From the NCBI GenBank assembly GCA_016937155.1, contig JAFGWM010000040.1, positions 1 to 64,000 of the forward strand: a stretch of 64,000 bases of DNA, given 5' to 3'. The notes under the pieces were generated by a model. It did no database searches. It saw nothing but the letters and a program-made list of their open reading frames with translations, and was not told where the DNA came from. This stretch comes from Deltaproteobacteria bacterium (GTDB lineage Bacteria; Myxococcota_A; Polyangia; HGW-17). This document shows, in pieces, positions 55,618-64,000 of this stretch; positions within the stretch are counted from its first letter, which is position 1; each line of letters starts with the position of its first letter. The translations under genes were made by a program, and so were the position numbers.

Positions 55618-56390
55618 TGTTCACCTGTAAGAACAAATTGTGTACCATCATCAGTTCTGGAAATGCTAAGGGGTATGTCAAAATATGAATGACCGAATTT
55701 ATGAAGAATTTCTGAAGTATCTCCAGAAATTGTTTTTTTTCCTCCGGTTCCCATAAGTATAATTTTGGGAAAATTATTAAGAACCATTGAAATATCATGG
55801 GAGACACAGATTATTGTTGAATTATATTGTTTTCTGATTTTTCTTACCACTTCAATAAACTGCTCAGTTTGTGCAATATCCAGAAAAACAGTAGGTTCAT
55901 CAAGAAGCATTACGTGAGGGCACTGTACAAAACCCCTTGCAAGAAAGACTCTTCTTTTTTCCCCACCACTGAGTGTTCTGTAAATTCGGTTTTTGATTTT
56001 TTCAAGATTGAAAAGTTTAACTGCATTTTCAATATGTTTGCTTTCAGACTTTTTGAGAAACCATCCTGTTGAGTGGTATAAACCCATTTCAAGAATATCA
56101 ACTACTGAAGTATCTAGATCTGAAGGAAGATGCTGACTTACATATGATCTTTTTTCCGCAAGTTCTATTCCTGTAAAAAACTCCAGGTTTTTATCCATAA
56201 AGGTAACAATACCTTCTGATGGTGGATTCAGTCCGGCAAGAATCTTCAACAGGGTGGTTTTACCTGAACCATTGGGTCCACAGATAGCTGTCAGTTCTGA
56301 ATTCTCTATATTCAGTTCAATATTTTTAAAAACACTGGTATTTCCATAAGATGCCGAAATATTTTCCAGTGAAAAAATATTTTTTTTCAT
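55602..56390 (-). CDS. ABC transporter ATPase (FecE/BtuD-like)
   Basis: A 262-residue ATPase. Seen: Walker A GPNGSGKTTLL (about 38-48), Q-loop YVSQH, signature LSGGEKRRVFLARG, Walker B VMLLDEPTVFLD, and H-loop CVSHD. It precedes and overlaps the permease gene, the normal pairing. The C-terminal extension (about 215-262) carries a DUF-like tail seen in FecE-type proteins. Confidence 0.93.
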   Translation of the reverse strand: MKKNIFSLENISASYGNTSVFKNIELNIENSELTAICGPNGSGKTTLLKILAGLNPPSEGIVTFMDKNLEFFTGIELAEKRSYVSQHLPSDLDTSVVDILEMGLYHSTGWFLKKSESKHIENAVKLFNLEKIKNRIYRTLSGGEKRRVFLARGFVQCPHVMLLDEPTVFLDIAQTEQFIEVVRKIRKQYNSTIICVSHDISMVLNNFPKIILMGTGGKKTISGDTSEILHKFGHSYFDIPLSISRTDDGTQFVLTGEQCRKL

Positions 56391-56512
56391 TTTTTGTGAA
56401 TCCTTTTCTCAAAAACAGCGAATATTGGTATAAGAAATCTCTGTTTTTTTCAAACTAACTTTACCGTATAGTTTTTTTAAGGAAAGTGATTATCGGTAAC
56501 TGGAGGAATGAT

Positions 56513-56938
56513 ATGGCTGAAGGATTAAATAAAGTAATGCTGATTGGACATCTTGGTGCTGATCCTGTTTTTAAATCCACTAGTGCAAATGATGTTTGTG
56601 AGCTCAGGCTTGCTACCAGTGAAAGCTGGAGAGGTGCTAATGGTGACCGTCAGGAACATACTGAATGGCACAGGATTGTAGTATGGGGTAAACAGGCTAG
56701 TGTTCTTAAGGAATATACCCGAAAAGGCAGTAAACTGTATGTTGAAGGAAAGATTAAAACCAGAAAGTGGACTGATCAGGAAGGAAAAGATCGATATACC
56801 ACGGAAATTCTGGCGAATAAATTTATTTTTCTTGATCCTAAAAAAGGTTCCGATAATTCAGGATATGGGAGTGGTCATGAGGCTCAGGGAGGTTATGGCG
56901 GAGGTGCAGGTCCTGAGGAAGATGAAATACCATTCTAG
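56513..56938 (+). CDS. ssb: Single-stranded DNA-binding protein
   Basis: A 141-residue SSB. The ATG at 56513 has GGAGG 7 bases upstream; the ATG at 56486 does not. Seen: the OB-fold (NKVMLIGHLGADPVFK, EWHRIVVWGKQA, LYVEGKIKTRKW), a Gly-rich linker, and the conserved acidic tip EEDEIPF, which docks partner proteins. Transcribed divergently from the ABC ATPase gene. Confidence 0.97.
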   Translation: MAEGLNKVMLIGHLGADPVFKSTSANDVCELRLATSESWRGANGDRQEHTEWHRIVVWGKQASVLKEYTRKGSKLYVEGKIKTRKWTDQEGKDRYTTEILANKFIFLDPKKGSDNSGYGSGHEAQGGYGGGAGPEEDEIPF

Positions 56939-56959
56939 GAGTTTTAAAAGAAAAAATTT

Positions 56960-58156
56960 ATGCATGCAGGTAATTTCCTCAAATTTATAATAAACTGCTG
57001 TTTTTTACTCATATTATGGGGATGTCAGGATTTTACCGCAAACACAACTCCTGAAACTGTTGAATTGTCAGAAAAAAAATGGGAGGGAAGTCCGTATGTC
57101 GAATGGGAGAGTTCCACGTTTTTAAATCCACTCCTCCCTTTTTTTTCATCTTCAGCAGGAATATTGGCTTTTGAGGGGTATGTTTCAGAAAAAAATTTTT
57201 CTCCTGAAAAACTTGTACTTCTGGATCTTGATGAAGGAAAAACTTTATGGAGAAAAGCTTTTAAACCTGTATGGAAAAAAAATACATCTCTGTGGGACTC
57301 ATTTTCAATAATTGATGGTACAGAAAAAAATAAGTCAGTTCTCAGTTGGGTAAGTGGAGATGTATTTCGGATGCAGTCCATTGAAACCGGAGAAGATCTA
57401 TGGAATAGACCTGATTGTAAATGGCCGACAGTAAAAGGTGGTATGGTTATTGGATACTGTATGAATAAACTTATGTTTATAAACCGTAAAACCGGAAAAG
57501 TTCTTTCAAGAAGACCACTTCCTTTTGTTCCAGGTGGATTATGGGTACAGAAGGATCGTATTCTTGTACTGGATGAACGGGGAGATCTTAAAACCACTCC
57601 AATAAATGGTTATCGATTTTCAGATACACTGTATAATAAAAAAATTATTAAACTGATTGTTCTTTCAGAAGATATTTACGTTTTTTCCGTTCTTAACGGT
57701 GATTACTTTATCGAAAAAATAAAAATAGAGGATACAGGAGTTACTATAAAATGGTCGAGACCTCTGAATGAAAGTCCATCAGGGTTCTGGATACATCTCA
57801 CTCCAATGGATATACTTTATCCTGCTGGTTTTGGATGTATTGGAGCAGATAACCGTAAAACCGGAATTACATCCTGGACCAGCTGTGGTGTTTTCATAAA
57901 TAATCCTCCGGCATGGGATAAAAATGGATTATTAATGCTTTCATCAAGAATAACCAAGGATGGTGAAAGACCGATGATTTTTATTGACAGTGAAAACGGG
58001 CTTCAGACATCACTATTTGGAAGAAACTCAAATGGTAATGTAATTACATATACAGCGACATTTATTTCTCCCGGAAAAAGTATAAAAGGACTTATTTTTG
58101 CTATAAGATCAAAGAGTAAAATATTCGGTTTAAGAATTTCCGGTGAAACCAGATAA
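56960..58156 (+). CDS. Propeller lipoprotein (PQQ-like repeats)
   Basis: A 398-residue lipoprotein with a signal ending LILWGC (lipobox Cys about 22). The mature part has repeating blocks such as LVLLDLDEGKTLWRKAF, MQSIETGEDLWNRPDCKW and LMFINRKTGKVLSRR, which are PQQ-like beta-propeller units without the quinone-binding hallmarks. This resembles BamB-like scaffolds, but an assignment to outer-membrane assembly is only possible, not shown. It lies 21 bases after ssb. Confidence 0.8.
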   Translation: MHAGNFLKFIINCCFLLILWGCQDFTANTTPETVELSEKKWEGSPYVEWESSTFLNPLLPFFSSSAGILAFEGYVSEKNFSPEKLVLLDLDEGKTLWRKAFKPVWKKNTSLWDSFSIIDGTEKNKSVLSWVSGDVFRMQSIETGEDLWNRPDCKWPTVKGGMVIGYCMNKLMFINRKTGKVLSRRPLPFVPGGLWVQKDRILVLDERGDLKTTPINGYRFSDTLYNKKIIKLIVLSEDIYVFSVLNGDYFIEKIKIEDTGVTIKWSRPLNESPSGFWIHLTPMDILYPAGFGCIGADNRKTGITSWTSCGVFINNPPAWDKNGLLMLSSRITKDGERPMIFIDSENGLQTSLFGRNSNGNVITYTATFISPGKSIKGLIFAIRSKSKIFGLRISGETR

Positions 58157-58180
58157 AAAACCGGTAGTGGAGGAAAATCC

Positions 58181-58516
58181 ATGAAAAAAATTATCGGTCT
58201 TCTCTTTATTATGGGATTATCTGTTACGTCGTGTGTAACTGTACCAGAACAGTCTAGGATAGTCAGAAATACAGCTGCAAGGGATTTTGGATGTTTTTCA
58301 GGCAACATAAGCGTCAGAACAAATGCTGGAACAGGTTATGGCAGTTTCAGGGCTGAAGGATGTGGCTACTGGGCAAATTATGTTGTCTATTGTGATGATT
58401 ATGGTTCAACTTACTGTTACGCAAAATCTCACAGGATACACAAATATTATAATGCTGAAAAAACAAAAAAGTATCTTCCGGTGGAACCTGAAAAGGGCAT
58501 TACTCGAACATACTGA
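58181..58516 (+). CDS. Small Cys-containing lipoprotein
   Basis: A 111-residue lipoprotein with a signal ending SVTSC (Cys about 18). The mature part has AARDFGCFSGNISV, then FRAEGCGYWANYVVYC, a pattern of paired cysteines that recurs in small myxobacterial lipoproteins. A GGAGGA site precedes the ATG. The Tyr/Lys-rich tail has no known motif. Function unknown. Confidence 0.78.
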   Translation: MKKIIGLLFIMGLSVTSCVTVPEQSRIVRNTAARDFGCFSGNISVRTNAGTGYGSFRAEGCGYWANYVVYCDDYGSTYCYAKSHRIHKYYNAEKTKKYLPVEPEKGITRTY

Positions 58517-58587
58517 AAATCCTTCTTTTGCTATGTTACAGTTTATACAGTGTTTTATATATACACTTGTCTGAGTTGGAGTATTTC

Positions 58588-59568
58588 ATGAAAGCAGTTG
58601 TTGTAAGAAATAAAGACGGTTTTTCCGGAGCCGAATGGGAATCCGGAGTTGATATTCCAGCTCCTGAAAAAGGTCAGGTGCTTATAAGAATGACCTATGC
58701 TCCTATAAACCCATCGGATCTTGTATATGCCAAAGGCAGGTATGGAATAAAAGGTACTCTGCCATTTATTCCCGGTCTTGAAGGAACAGGAACGGTAGTT
58801 GATGGTTGTGGCTACGCAAAAATCCTGAAAGGAAGAAGGGTGAGTTGCAGTAGTGTTCCTGGTGGTAACGGAACATGGGCAGAATATATGGTTACTGATG
58901 CATCCAGATGTGTGCCACTACTTTCAGGAGTATCTTCGGAAGAAGGAGCAAGCATGCTGATAAATCCTGTTACAGCATGGGGTTTATGTGAAAGAGTTGA
59001 AAAACACAAATCTGATGGAGTAATTGTTACTCAGGCATCAGGTGCGTTAGGAAAAATGCTTATGAGACTTCTGGTTTCCCGTAAAATTCCAGTGCTGGGA
59101 ATTGTCAGAAAGAATACAGGACAGTTTTTCAGGAATGAAGTACTTAGAGAAAAAATAGTATTCAGTAATGATAATAATTTTAAAAAAAACATCATCGATT
59201 TTTCTGAAAATTATCAAAAAATTACAATTCTGGATGGGAATGGGGGTAAATCAACCACTCAACTTTTATCTATACTGAAAGTTCCTTCAACGGTTGTTGT
59301 TTTTGGAGCAATGGAAGGAAATTCCATGAATGCAAATCCATTGGATTTTATATTTAATGATCATTCCATTGAAGGATTCTGGCTAAAAAATTATATCTCT
59401 GGCAATAGAGGCATTTCAATTGCTGTAAAAGCTTTCAAAATCCAGCATTATCTGAATGATATTCTCCACACGGACATTCAGGGTATTCGTAAAGCTGAAG
59501 ATTTTAAACTGGCAATAGATGAGTATAAACATAATATGTCTTCGGGCAAAATATTGCTGTCGTTTTAA
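58588..59568 (+). CDS. MDR-family quinone/enoyl oxidoreductase
   Basis: A 326-residue zinc-free medium-chain dehydrogenase/reductase. The ATG at 58588 has GGAG 8 bases upstream; upstream in-frame starts do not. Seen: MKAVVVRNK, APINPSDLVYAKGRYG, PFIPGLEGTGTV, and TQASGALGKMLMRLL in the NAD(P)-binding region, with no zinc-ligand Cys array. It resembles quinone or 2-enoyl-thioester reductases. The substrate is unknown. Its stop overlaps the convergent gene's stop (shared TTAA). Confidence 0.85.
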   Translation: MKAVVVRNKDGFSGAEWESGVDIPAPEKGQVLIRMTYAPINPSDLVYAKGRYGIKGTLPFIPGLEGTGTVVDGCGYAKILKGRRVSCSSVPGGNGTWAEYMVTDASRCVPLLSGVSSEEGASMLINPVTAWGLCERVEKHKSDGVIVTQASGALGKMLMRLLVSRKIPVLGIVRKNTGQFFRNEVLREKIVFSNDNNFKKNIIDFSENYQKITILDGNGGKSTTQLLSILKVPSTVVVFGAMEGNSMNANPLDFIFNDHSIEGFWLKNYISGNRGISIAVKAFKIQHYLNDILHTDIQGIRKAEDFKLAIDEYKHNMSSGKILLSF

Positions 59569-60815
59569 CTGATTCCAAGTTTTTTCATTTTATTAACCAG
59601 AGTAGATCTTGGCATATCCAGAATTCTGGCACTGAGAGCTATGTTTCCACCAAACTTACCGAGAGTCTGTATTATTGCATCTCTTTGAATTTCTGAAAAA
59701 TTTTCAATATTATTTTTTTCAGTTTTCATTGTTGATTCATTTGAATTTTTGAAATTATAAAGTCTCTCCCTTATTGATTGCCCCCAACCAATTGTTTTTG
59801 CAGAAATTACAACATTTTTCAACTCACGAATATTCCCTGGCCATGAATATTCCAGCAGCTCTCTGATAATTTCATCATTAACCGGGGGAGCATTGAAGTA
59901 ATCAAGTAGTATAAGTATATCTTCAGGTCTTTTTCTTAATGGAGGAATTTTAATTTCAAAACCACTTAATCGATAATAAAGATCATGCCGGAAATTTCCT
60001 TTTTCAATCTCTTCTGCAAGATTTCTATGAGTTGCTGCCACCGTTATACAATTTGAATATTGTTCGATATCACTTCCAACCGGTCTGTACGATTTTTTTT
60101 CAAGCCACCTGAGTATTGAACTTTGATGCTGAGGTTTCAGTTCTGCAATTTCATCAAGGAAAAGTGTTCCAAACTGAGCCTGTTTTATTACTCCATCTCT
60201 TGTGCGTGCAGCTCCACTGAAACTTCCCTTTATATGGCCAAAAAGTTCAGATTCAACAAGTTCCGGAGCAATTGAACCGCAGTTCAGAGGAATGAAAGCT
60301 CCTCTTTGATTATTACAGATGTTGTGAACCATTTCGCTTACAAGTTCTTTTCCGGTTCCGCTTTCACCAAGAACCAGTACCGGTACATCAGGGTTATTAA
60401 AATTTACCAGTTTTCGATGAATTTCTCTCATTTTTGAATTTCTGCTGATAAATCCCCCAGAAATCATTCTCTGAGAACCCTGGGTAACAGCACATGGTCT
60501 ATTTGCTATAAAAAATATATCACCGGTCTCAATTTTTATTTCTTTCAATTTTTTACGGTTTTTAAATATTCCATATCTGGAATTAGTGTCACGTACGGTT
60601 AAAAAATCCTTAAAAAGTAATATTTTACAATGTATCTCAGAAATACCGGGATGTGAAAGTATTATATCTGCATTCATGCTTCTTCCTACGACTGTTTCTC
60701 TTCTGATTATAGGAGAAAAACTGTCGCTCAGAGCATCCCATAGATATAAGTTACTTTTATCAAAACCGGAGTTATTATAATTTTTTCGATGGATATCAAT
60801 AGTATCTGTTTTCAT
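59565..60815 (-). CDS. FHA-domain sigma-54 activator
   Basis: A 416-residue bacterial enhancer-binding protein. An FHA domain (about 36-110; VVGRSMNADIIL, SRYGIF) would bind phosphothreonine. The AAA+ module has GESGTGKE (150-157), the sigma-54 contact loop G-S-F-S-G-A (197-202, a variant of GAFTGA), FLDEIAEL and R-finger region. The C-terminal helix-turn-helix (SARILDMPRSTLVNKMKKLG) is of the Fis type. A GGAGG site precedes the ATG. It could be the activator of sigma-54 promoters such as that at 34740, though no link is shown. Confidence 0.92.
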   Translation of the reverse strand: MKTDTIDIHRKNYNNSGFDKSNLYLWDALSDSFSPIIRRETVVGRSMNADIILSHPGISEIHCKILLFKDFLTVRDTNSRYGIFKNRKKLKEIKIETGDIFFIANRPCAVTQGSQRMISGGFISRNSKMREIHRKLVNFNNPDVPVLVLGESGTGKELVSEMVHNICNNQRGAFIPLNCGSIAPELVESELFGHIKGSFSGAARTRDGVIKQAQFGTLFLDEIAELKPQHQSSILRWLEKKSYRPVGSDIEQYSNCITVAATHRNLAEEIEKGNFRHDLYYRLSGFEIKIPPLRKRPEDILILLDYFNAPPVNDEIIRELLEYSWPGNIRELKNVVISAKTIGWGQSIRERLYNFKNSNESTMKTEKNNIENFSEIQRDAIIQTLGKFGGNIALSARILDMPRSTLVNKMKKLGIS

Positions 60816-60896
60816 TTCCGCCTCCAGAGTAATATTTATATCCCCAATGGATATATAAAATTTTCTCCGGATTTACAGAAAAGTTTCAGAAATTTA

Positions 60897-61403
60897 TTAT
60901 TTTTTTTCAACCAGATATTTTTTAAGAGCCTGAGCTTCTTCTTCCAGAACGGTTTTAGCTGTTTTAAAAATAATTCTTTCAGCTATTGCCCCAACAACAG
61001 GAACCTTGATTTTTAGTTCACCACTGATAGTTCTGACTGTTTTATCTCCGGATTCCTCCAGAAGAATTTCACCATCGTTTTGAAACATTTTTCCTATTCT
61101 GGGATGAGTTGGAATGTTGCTATACTTTAAAACATGAGTTTTTAAATCATAAGTTGAATGCTCAACCCACTCCATAGCTTCTGGAGGAATTTTTTTTGTT
61201 CCCACTCTTTTAATGAGCGGTTTTGGAAGATACCGGACTTTTCTTTTCACAGAATCATCATCCCTGATGATTTCAATTTTCTCCAACTCTATAAGTGATG
61301 GCATTTCATTTACAAGGAAACTCCCAATATTTTCGTCAAGAAAAAGTGCTTCCTCCACAACGGTGATCGGATAATCGAATTCCTGTTTAATTTTAAATTT
61401 CAT
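60897..61403 (-). CDS. DUF2505-like START-fold protein
   Basis: A 168-residue soluble protein with the features of the SRPBCC/DUF2505 group: a beta strand FKIKQEFDYP, a short helix, extended strands and a long C-terminal helix. The ATG at 61403 has GAGG upstream, and its ATGA overlaps the preceding stop, so it is coupled to the membrane protein gene. Ligand unknown. The family call is by pattern. Confidence 0.7.
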   Translation of the reverse strand: MKFKIKQEFDYPITVVEEALFLDENIGSFLVNEMPSLIELEKIEIIRDDDSVKRKVRYLPKPLIKRVGTKKIPPEAMEWVEHSTYDLKTHVLKYSNIPTHPRIGKMFQNDGEILLEESGDKTVRTISGELKIKVPVVGAIAERIIFKTAKTVLEEEAQALKKYLVEKK

Positions 61404-62524
61404 TTTGTATACCTCATTAGAGAACAAAGGGATTGTTTTAATTGAATTCTTATTGATTTTGACTGTTTTTCAACAAAAGTTGCTGCAATGGCAAGAATAT
61501 CTTTTCTAACCAATGGATTCTTACCATATTTTACAATATTTTCGACACATGATTGGAAATTTGAATCTGTGTTACATAGAGAAATGAGTTTATAGGAAAG
61601 AGAGATAAAGACTTTTCTGTTTATTGTATGAAAACGATTGATTTCAAATGCAATTTTTGAAGCACTCTGTCTTCTGTCTCTGAGATAGTCATATACCGAG
61701 TTGCAGAAGTTTATGAATGTTGAGTAGTTTTTAAATTCAGCGTGTATTGATGGTTCAAGGCGGGATTTTCCTCTGCATGACATGTATAGGGCCAGAGAGA
61801 ATCTGCTGAGTCTTGCTCCCATAGATTTTGAACGGGTTCGAGCTGGAATCGACAGAAATTTGTGGACAGACTCATGCTTGCCCCGGAGATCAAATGTCCA
61901 GGCATTGAAATAAAGGCTTTCACTCCAATTTGAAAAACCAGGATGGGGCCGGACTCTCGAAAACCACAAATTTGCTTCTTTCAGATTGGCAAAATAATCA
62001 TGAGATGCTTTTCCTGGATCAGGTTTTTTGAAAGAAACAGTATCCGGCCATTTTCCGGTTTCAATGAAAGACTGAATTACAAGTGCCCTGCCAAGGGAAA
62101 TCATTCCAGCTTTATGATATTTATCCACATTATTTTTCGTTGCTTTTTTGTTTAAATCTATATTTGAGGGGATTTTTTCAGACGCTGATTTTATAAGCTC
62201 GCTGGTTTTATATGGTACTACACAGGAAAAGAATGTCAGAGATAAAATATCAGGAAGTTTACATTCAGATTTTTTCGAAGTGGTAACCGGTCCTTTGTTT
62301 TTCAGAACTTTTTTAGCAACTGAATTGCTGACAGATTCCTTATTTTTTGAAACAGTATCAACTTTTTTATCTTCAGGAATAAATGCAGGTTTTCTATAAT
62401 TTTTTAAACTGGACTTCATTAATAAAAATGAAACCAGTGAGAAGGAGAAAACGAGTCCAAGCCATACAGCACGACTGATAATAACTGATTTTATACTGAA
62501 TGACCTGTAACGGCTAGGATTCAT
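61400..62524 (-). CDS. Membrane-anchored protein, unknown
   Basis: A 374-residue protein with one N-terminal membrane segment (about 17-37; VWLGLVFSFSLVSFLLM) and a large, probably periplasmic Lys/Ser-rich helical domain containing several cysteines. No family is recognised. It is followed by the DUF2505-like gene with a four-base overlap. Adjacent to the hybrid kinase on the same strand, but 96 bases apart. Confidence 0.75.
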   Translation of the reverse strand: MNPSRYRSFSIKSVIISRAVWLGLVFSFSLVSFLLMKSSLKNYRKPAFIPEDKKVDTVSKNKESVSNSVAKKVLKNKGPVTTSKKSECKLPDILSLTFFSCVVPYKTSELIKSASEKIPSNIDLNKKATKNNVDKYHKAGMISLGRALVIQSFIETGKWPDTVSFKKPDPGKASHDYFANLKEANLWFSRVRPHPGFSNWSESLYFNAWTFDLRGKHESVHKFLSIPARTRSKSMGARLSRFSLALYMSCRGKSRLEPSIHAEFKNYSTFINFCNSVYDYLRDRRQSASKIAFEINRFHTINRKVFISLSYKLISLCNTDSNFQSCVENIVKYGKNPLVRKDILAIAATFVEKQSKSIRIQLKQSLCSLMRYTK

Positions 62525-62620
62525 TGAAAACTTTTTCTTCCCTAAGGTAAAACACCTTTGGCTAGAATCTACAGATTTTATTTAGAAATTCAAGCTGACA
62601 AGTTTATGATAAAATTTGTT

Positions 62621-64000
62621 TCATACTTCTTCTTTATCGAGACAGGATCTCACTGTGGATAGAAGAACATCTGTAACATAAGGTTTTTTTAACAAAATTT
62701 CTGAATCATCATGTGAAATTCCAGAATTTTTTACAAAATCCGCTCCATAACCAGTAGTAAATATAATTTTCATTTGAGGATTATCTTCTTTAATTATTCT
62801 GGCAAGTTCATAGCCGTTCATCATTGGCATTATGATATCAGTGATTACCAGAGAAATTTTTCCTCTCATTTTGTGATAGATTTCCAGAGCAGATATTCCA
62901 TTTTCAGCTTCAAGTATGGCATAACCATGCTTTGAGAGTATTTTTCGATTGATTCGTCTCACAATTTCTTCATCTTCCACGATTAGGATAACTTCATTTC
63001 CCTTCTGCCCGATATTGACAGTATCCAATTCTCTTGAAGGTGAAAATACATCACCAGCCAGTTTGAAATACAGCATAAACTCTGTTTTTATTTTCGGCAC
63101 GCTATTTACTGTTAATCCAGCATTGTGTATTTTCATTATCTGAAGTGTTGAACTCAAACCTATCCCGGTTCCTGCACCGGAGGGTTTTGTAGTAAAGTAG
63201 GGATCAAAAATATTTTCCATTATATTTTCTTTGATTCCTTCTCCATCATCAATAACTCCAACTGTTGCATATCGTCCCGGATCAAGATCCCCGGATACTG
63301 TGGAAAAAACCCTGTCCAATATCACTGAACTGATTTCAATCTCAATATTTCCGGAATTTTTAATAGCATCACGAGCGTTGATTAGCATGTTAAGTAAAAT
63401 CTGATCAATCTGCACAGGATCACACTCTATAATTAGAGCCTCCTGCGGAAAAAATGTTTTTACACTGATATGTTCACCTAAAATACTATTTATATTTGAT
63501 AGGGAGTCCTTAACTACTTCTACAATATTAACATGGTAGGGTTTAAACTCATGTCTCCTTGTGAGGTTTGTGAGTTTATATGCAAGTGCTTTGGCTTTAT
63601 ATGTTGCACTTCTTATTTCGGATAAACTTTCCTGAATTGGATGCCCTGGTTCAATATCCATTTCGGAAATATCAATATTGCCATTAATTACAGTAATTAA
63701 GTTGTTAAAATCATGGGCAATGCCAGCAGCAATATTGCCAATTAACTCAAATTTCTGCTTTTCGGGATAATCATTGTGCCCGGAGTTTAAATTACTTTCA
63801 TTGTTATCCTTATCCAAAAGAATCAAAACAGAATTTGGATTTTGTTCTGTACTTACACTATAGATTTGAAGTAACAACGGTATCTGTGCCAATCCTGGTT
63901 TTTTAAAAGGTACTGCAATTCTGTATGAAGCTGTATTTTCAAAACATTTTGTGATTATTCCAGCAAGTTTTTCCTGAATAAAGGATTGTATATTTAAATC
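62621..64000 (-). CDS. Hybrid sensor histidine kinase (5' truncated)
   Basis: The frame is open to the right edge, with no start codon visible except an internal TTG near 63892, so the N-terminus lies outside. The visible part begins with the end of a PAS-like domain, then the histidine phospho-acceptor GIAHDFNNLI, N box (DQILLNMLINARDAI), G boxes (DDGEGI, GAGTGIGLSS), and a C-terminal receiver with VEDEE, the phospho-acceptor Asp in VITDIIMP, TTGYG and KKPY. This is a NtrB/CckA-like hybrid kinase. Its partner regulator is not in view. Confidence 0.92.
   Translation of the reverse strand, partial: DLNIQSFIQEKLAGIITKCFENTASYRIAVPFKKPGLAQIPLLLQIYSVSTEQNPNSVLILLDKDNNESNLNSGHNDYPEKQKFELIGNIAAGIAHDFNNLITVINGNIDISEMDIEPGHPIQESLSEIRSATYKAKALAYKLTNLTRRHEFKPYHVNIVEVVKDSLSNINSILGEHISVKTFFPQEALIIECDPVQIDQILLNMLINARDAIKNSGNIEIEISSVILDRVFSTVSGDLDPGRYATVGVIDDGEGIKENIMENIFDPYFTTKPSGAGTGIGLSSTLQIMKIHNAGLTVNSVPKIKTEFMLYFKLAGDVFSPSRELDTVNIGQKGNEVILIVEDEEIVRRINRKILSKHGYAILEAENGISALEIYHKMRGKISLVITDIIMPMMNGYELARIIKEDNPQMKIIFTTGYGADFVKNSGISHDDSEILLKKPYVTDVLLSTVRSCLDKEEV

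Overview
The window is about 64 kb from an AT-rich, gene-dense genome of a Gram-negative bacterium. Several traits point to a deltaproteobacterial or myxobacteria-like lineage (Myxococcota / Bradymonadota type), but no marker fixes the species. These are: several lipoproteins with Cys-rich repeats, RCC1 propellers, vWA domains and DND/DG calcium-type tails; a TPR protein with a long proline-glycine linker; an FHA-type sigma-54 activator; an RsbRD-N-like protein; and DUF4178/DUF350 genes. An anaerobic or fermentative, energy-limited life is suggested by a PPi-type phosphofructokinase, a probable sodium-pumping pyrophosphatase, malic enzyme and a benzoyl-CoA-reductase-like gene set.

Layout. (1) 1-9635, plus strand: a left-truncated TPR membrane protein, ksgA, a receiver/TPR membrane protein, tsaD, a degenerate cyclase-like membrane protein and a lipoprotein. 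A Cys-repeat/RCC1 lipoprotein follows (9738-11792). (2) 11793-15938, minus: pfkA, smpB, an RsbRD-N-like protein and two MBL-fold proteins, one apparently inactive. (3) 16232-22717, plus: a vWA lipoprotein, then a DUF4178/DUF350 membrane cassette with its own clear promoter, a 54-residue microprotein and a HEAT lipoprotein. (4) 22718-34755, minus: metG and a small membrane protein, malic enzyme, a Ski2-like helicase with a secreted protein, tRNA-Gln-prs-rplY-pth-hppA, and a FliA-like sigma factor behind a textbook sigma-54 promoter. (5) 35083-36086, plus: a secreted protein and an Asp-rich lipoprotein. (6) 36079-41656, minus: a tightly overlapped six-gene operon with two 2-hydroxyacyl-CoA-dehydratase-type Fe-S subunits, two BadF-type activases (one with a degraded ATPase motif), an acetyl-CoA-synthase-beta-like protein and a CooC-like ATPase. 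(7) 41826-51481: Dam-like methylase, HAD phosphatase, SAM methyltransferase, pcnB, and the tig-clpP-clpX-lon proteostasis block. (8) 51858-64000: ugd-gltX, an iron/cobalamin-type ABC permease and ATPase, ssb, lipoproteins, an MDR oxidoreductase, an FHA sigma-54 activator, a DUF2505 protein and a right-truncated hybrid histidine kinase.

The strongest candidate for an undescribed system is the six-gene operon at 36079-41656. It combines the parts of an ATP-driven low-potential reductase with two proteins related to CODH/ACS and its nickel maturation. Second are the DUF4178/DUF350 cassette and the control region 34704-35082, where a sigma-54 promoter lies downstream of a cluster of helically phased TGTAC sites. 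All six convergent gene junctions in the window abut or overlap at their stop codons, leaving no room for ordinary terminators.
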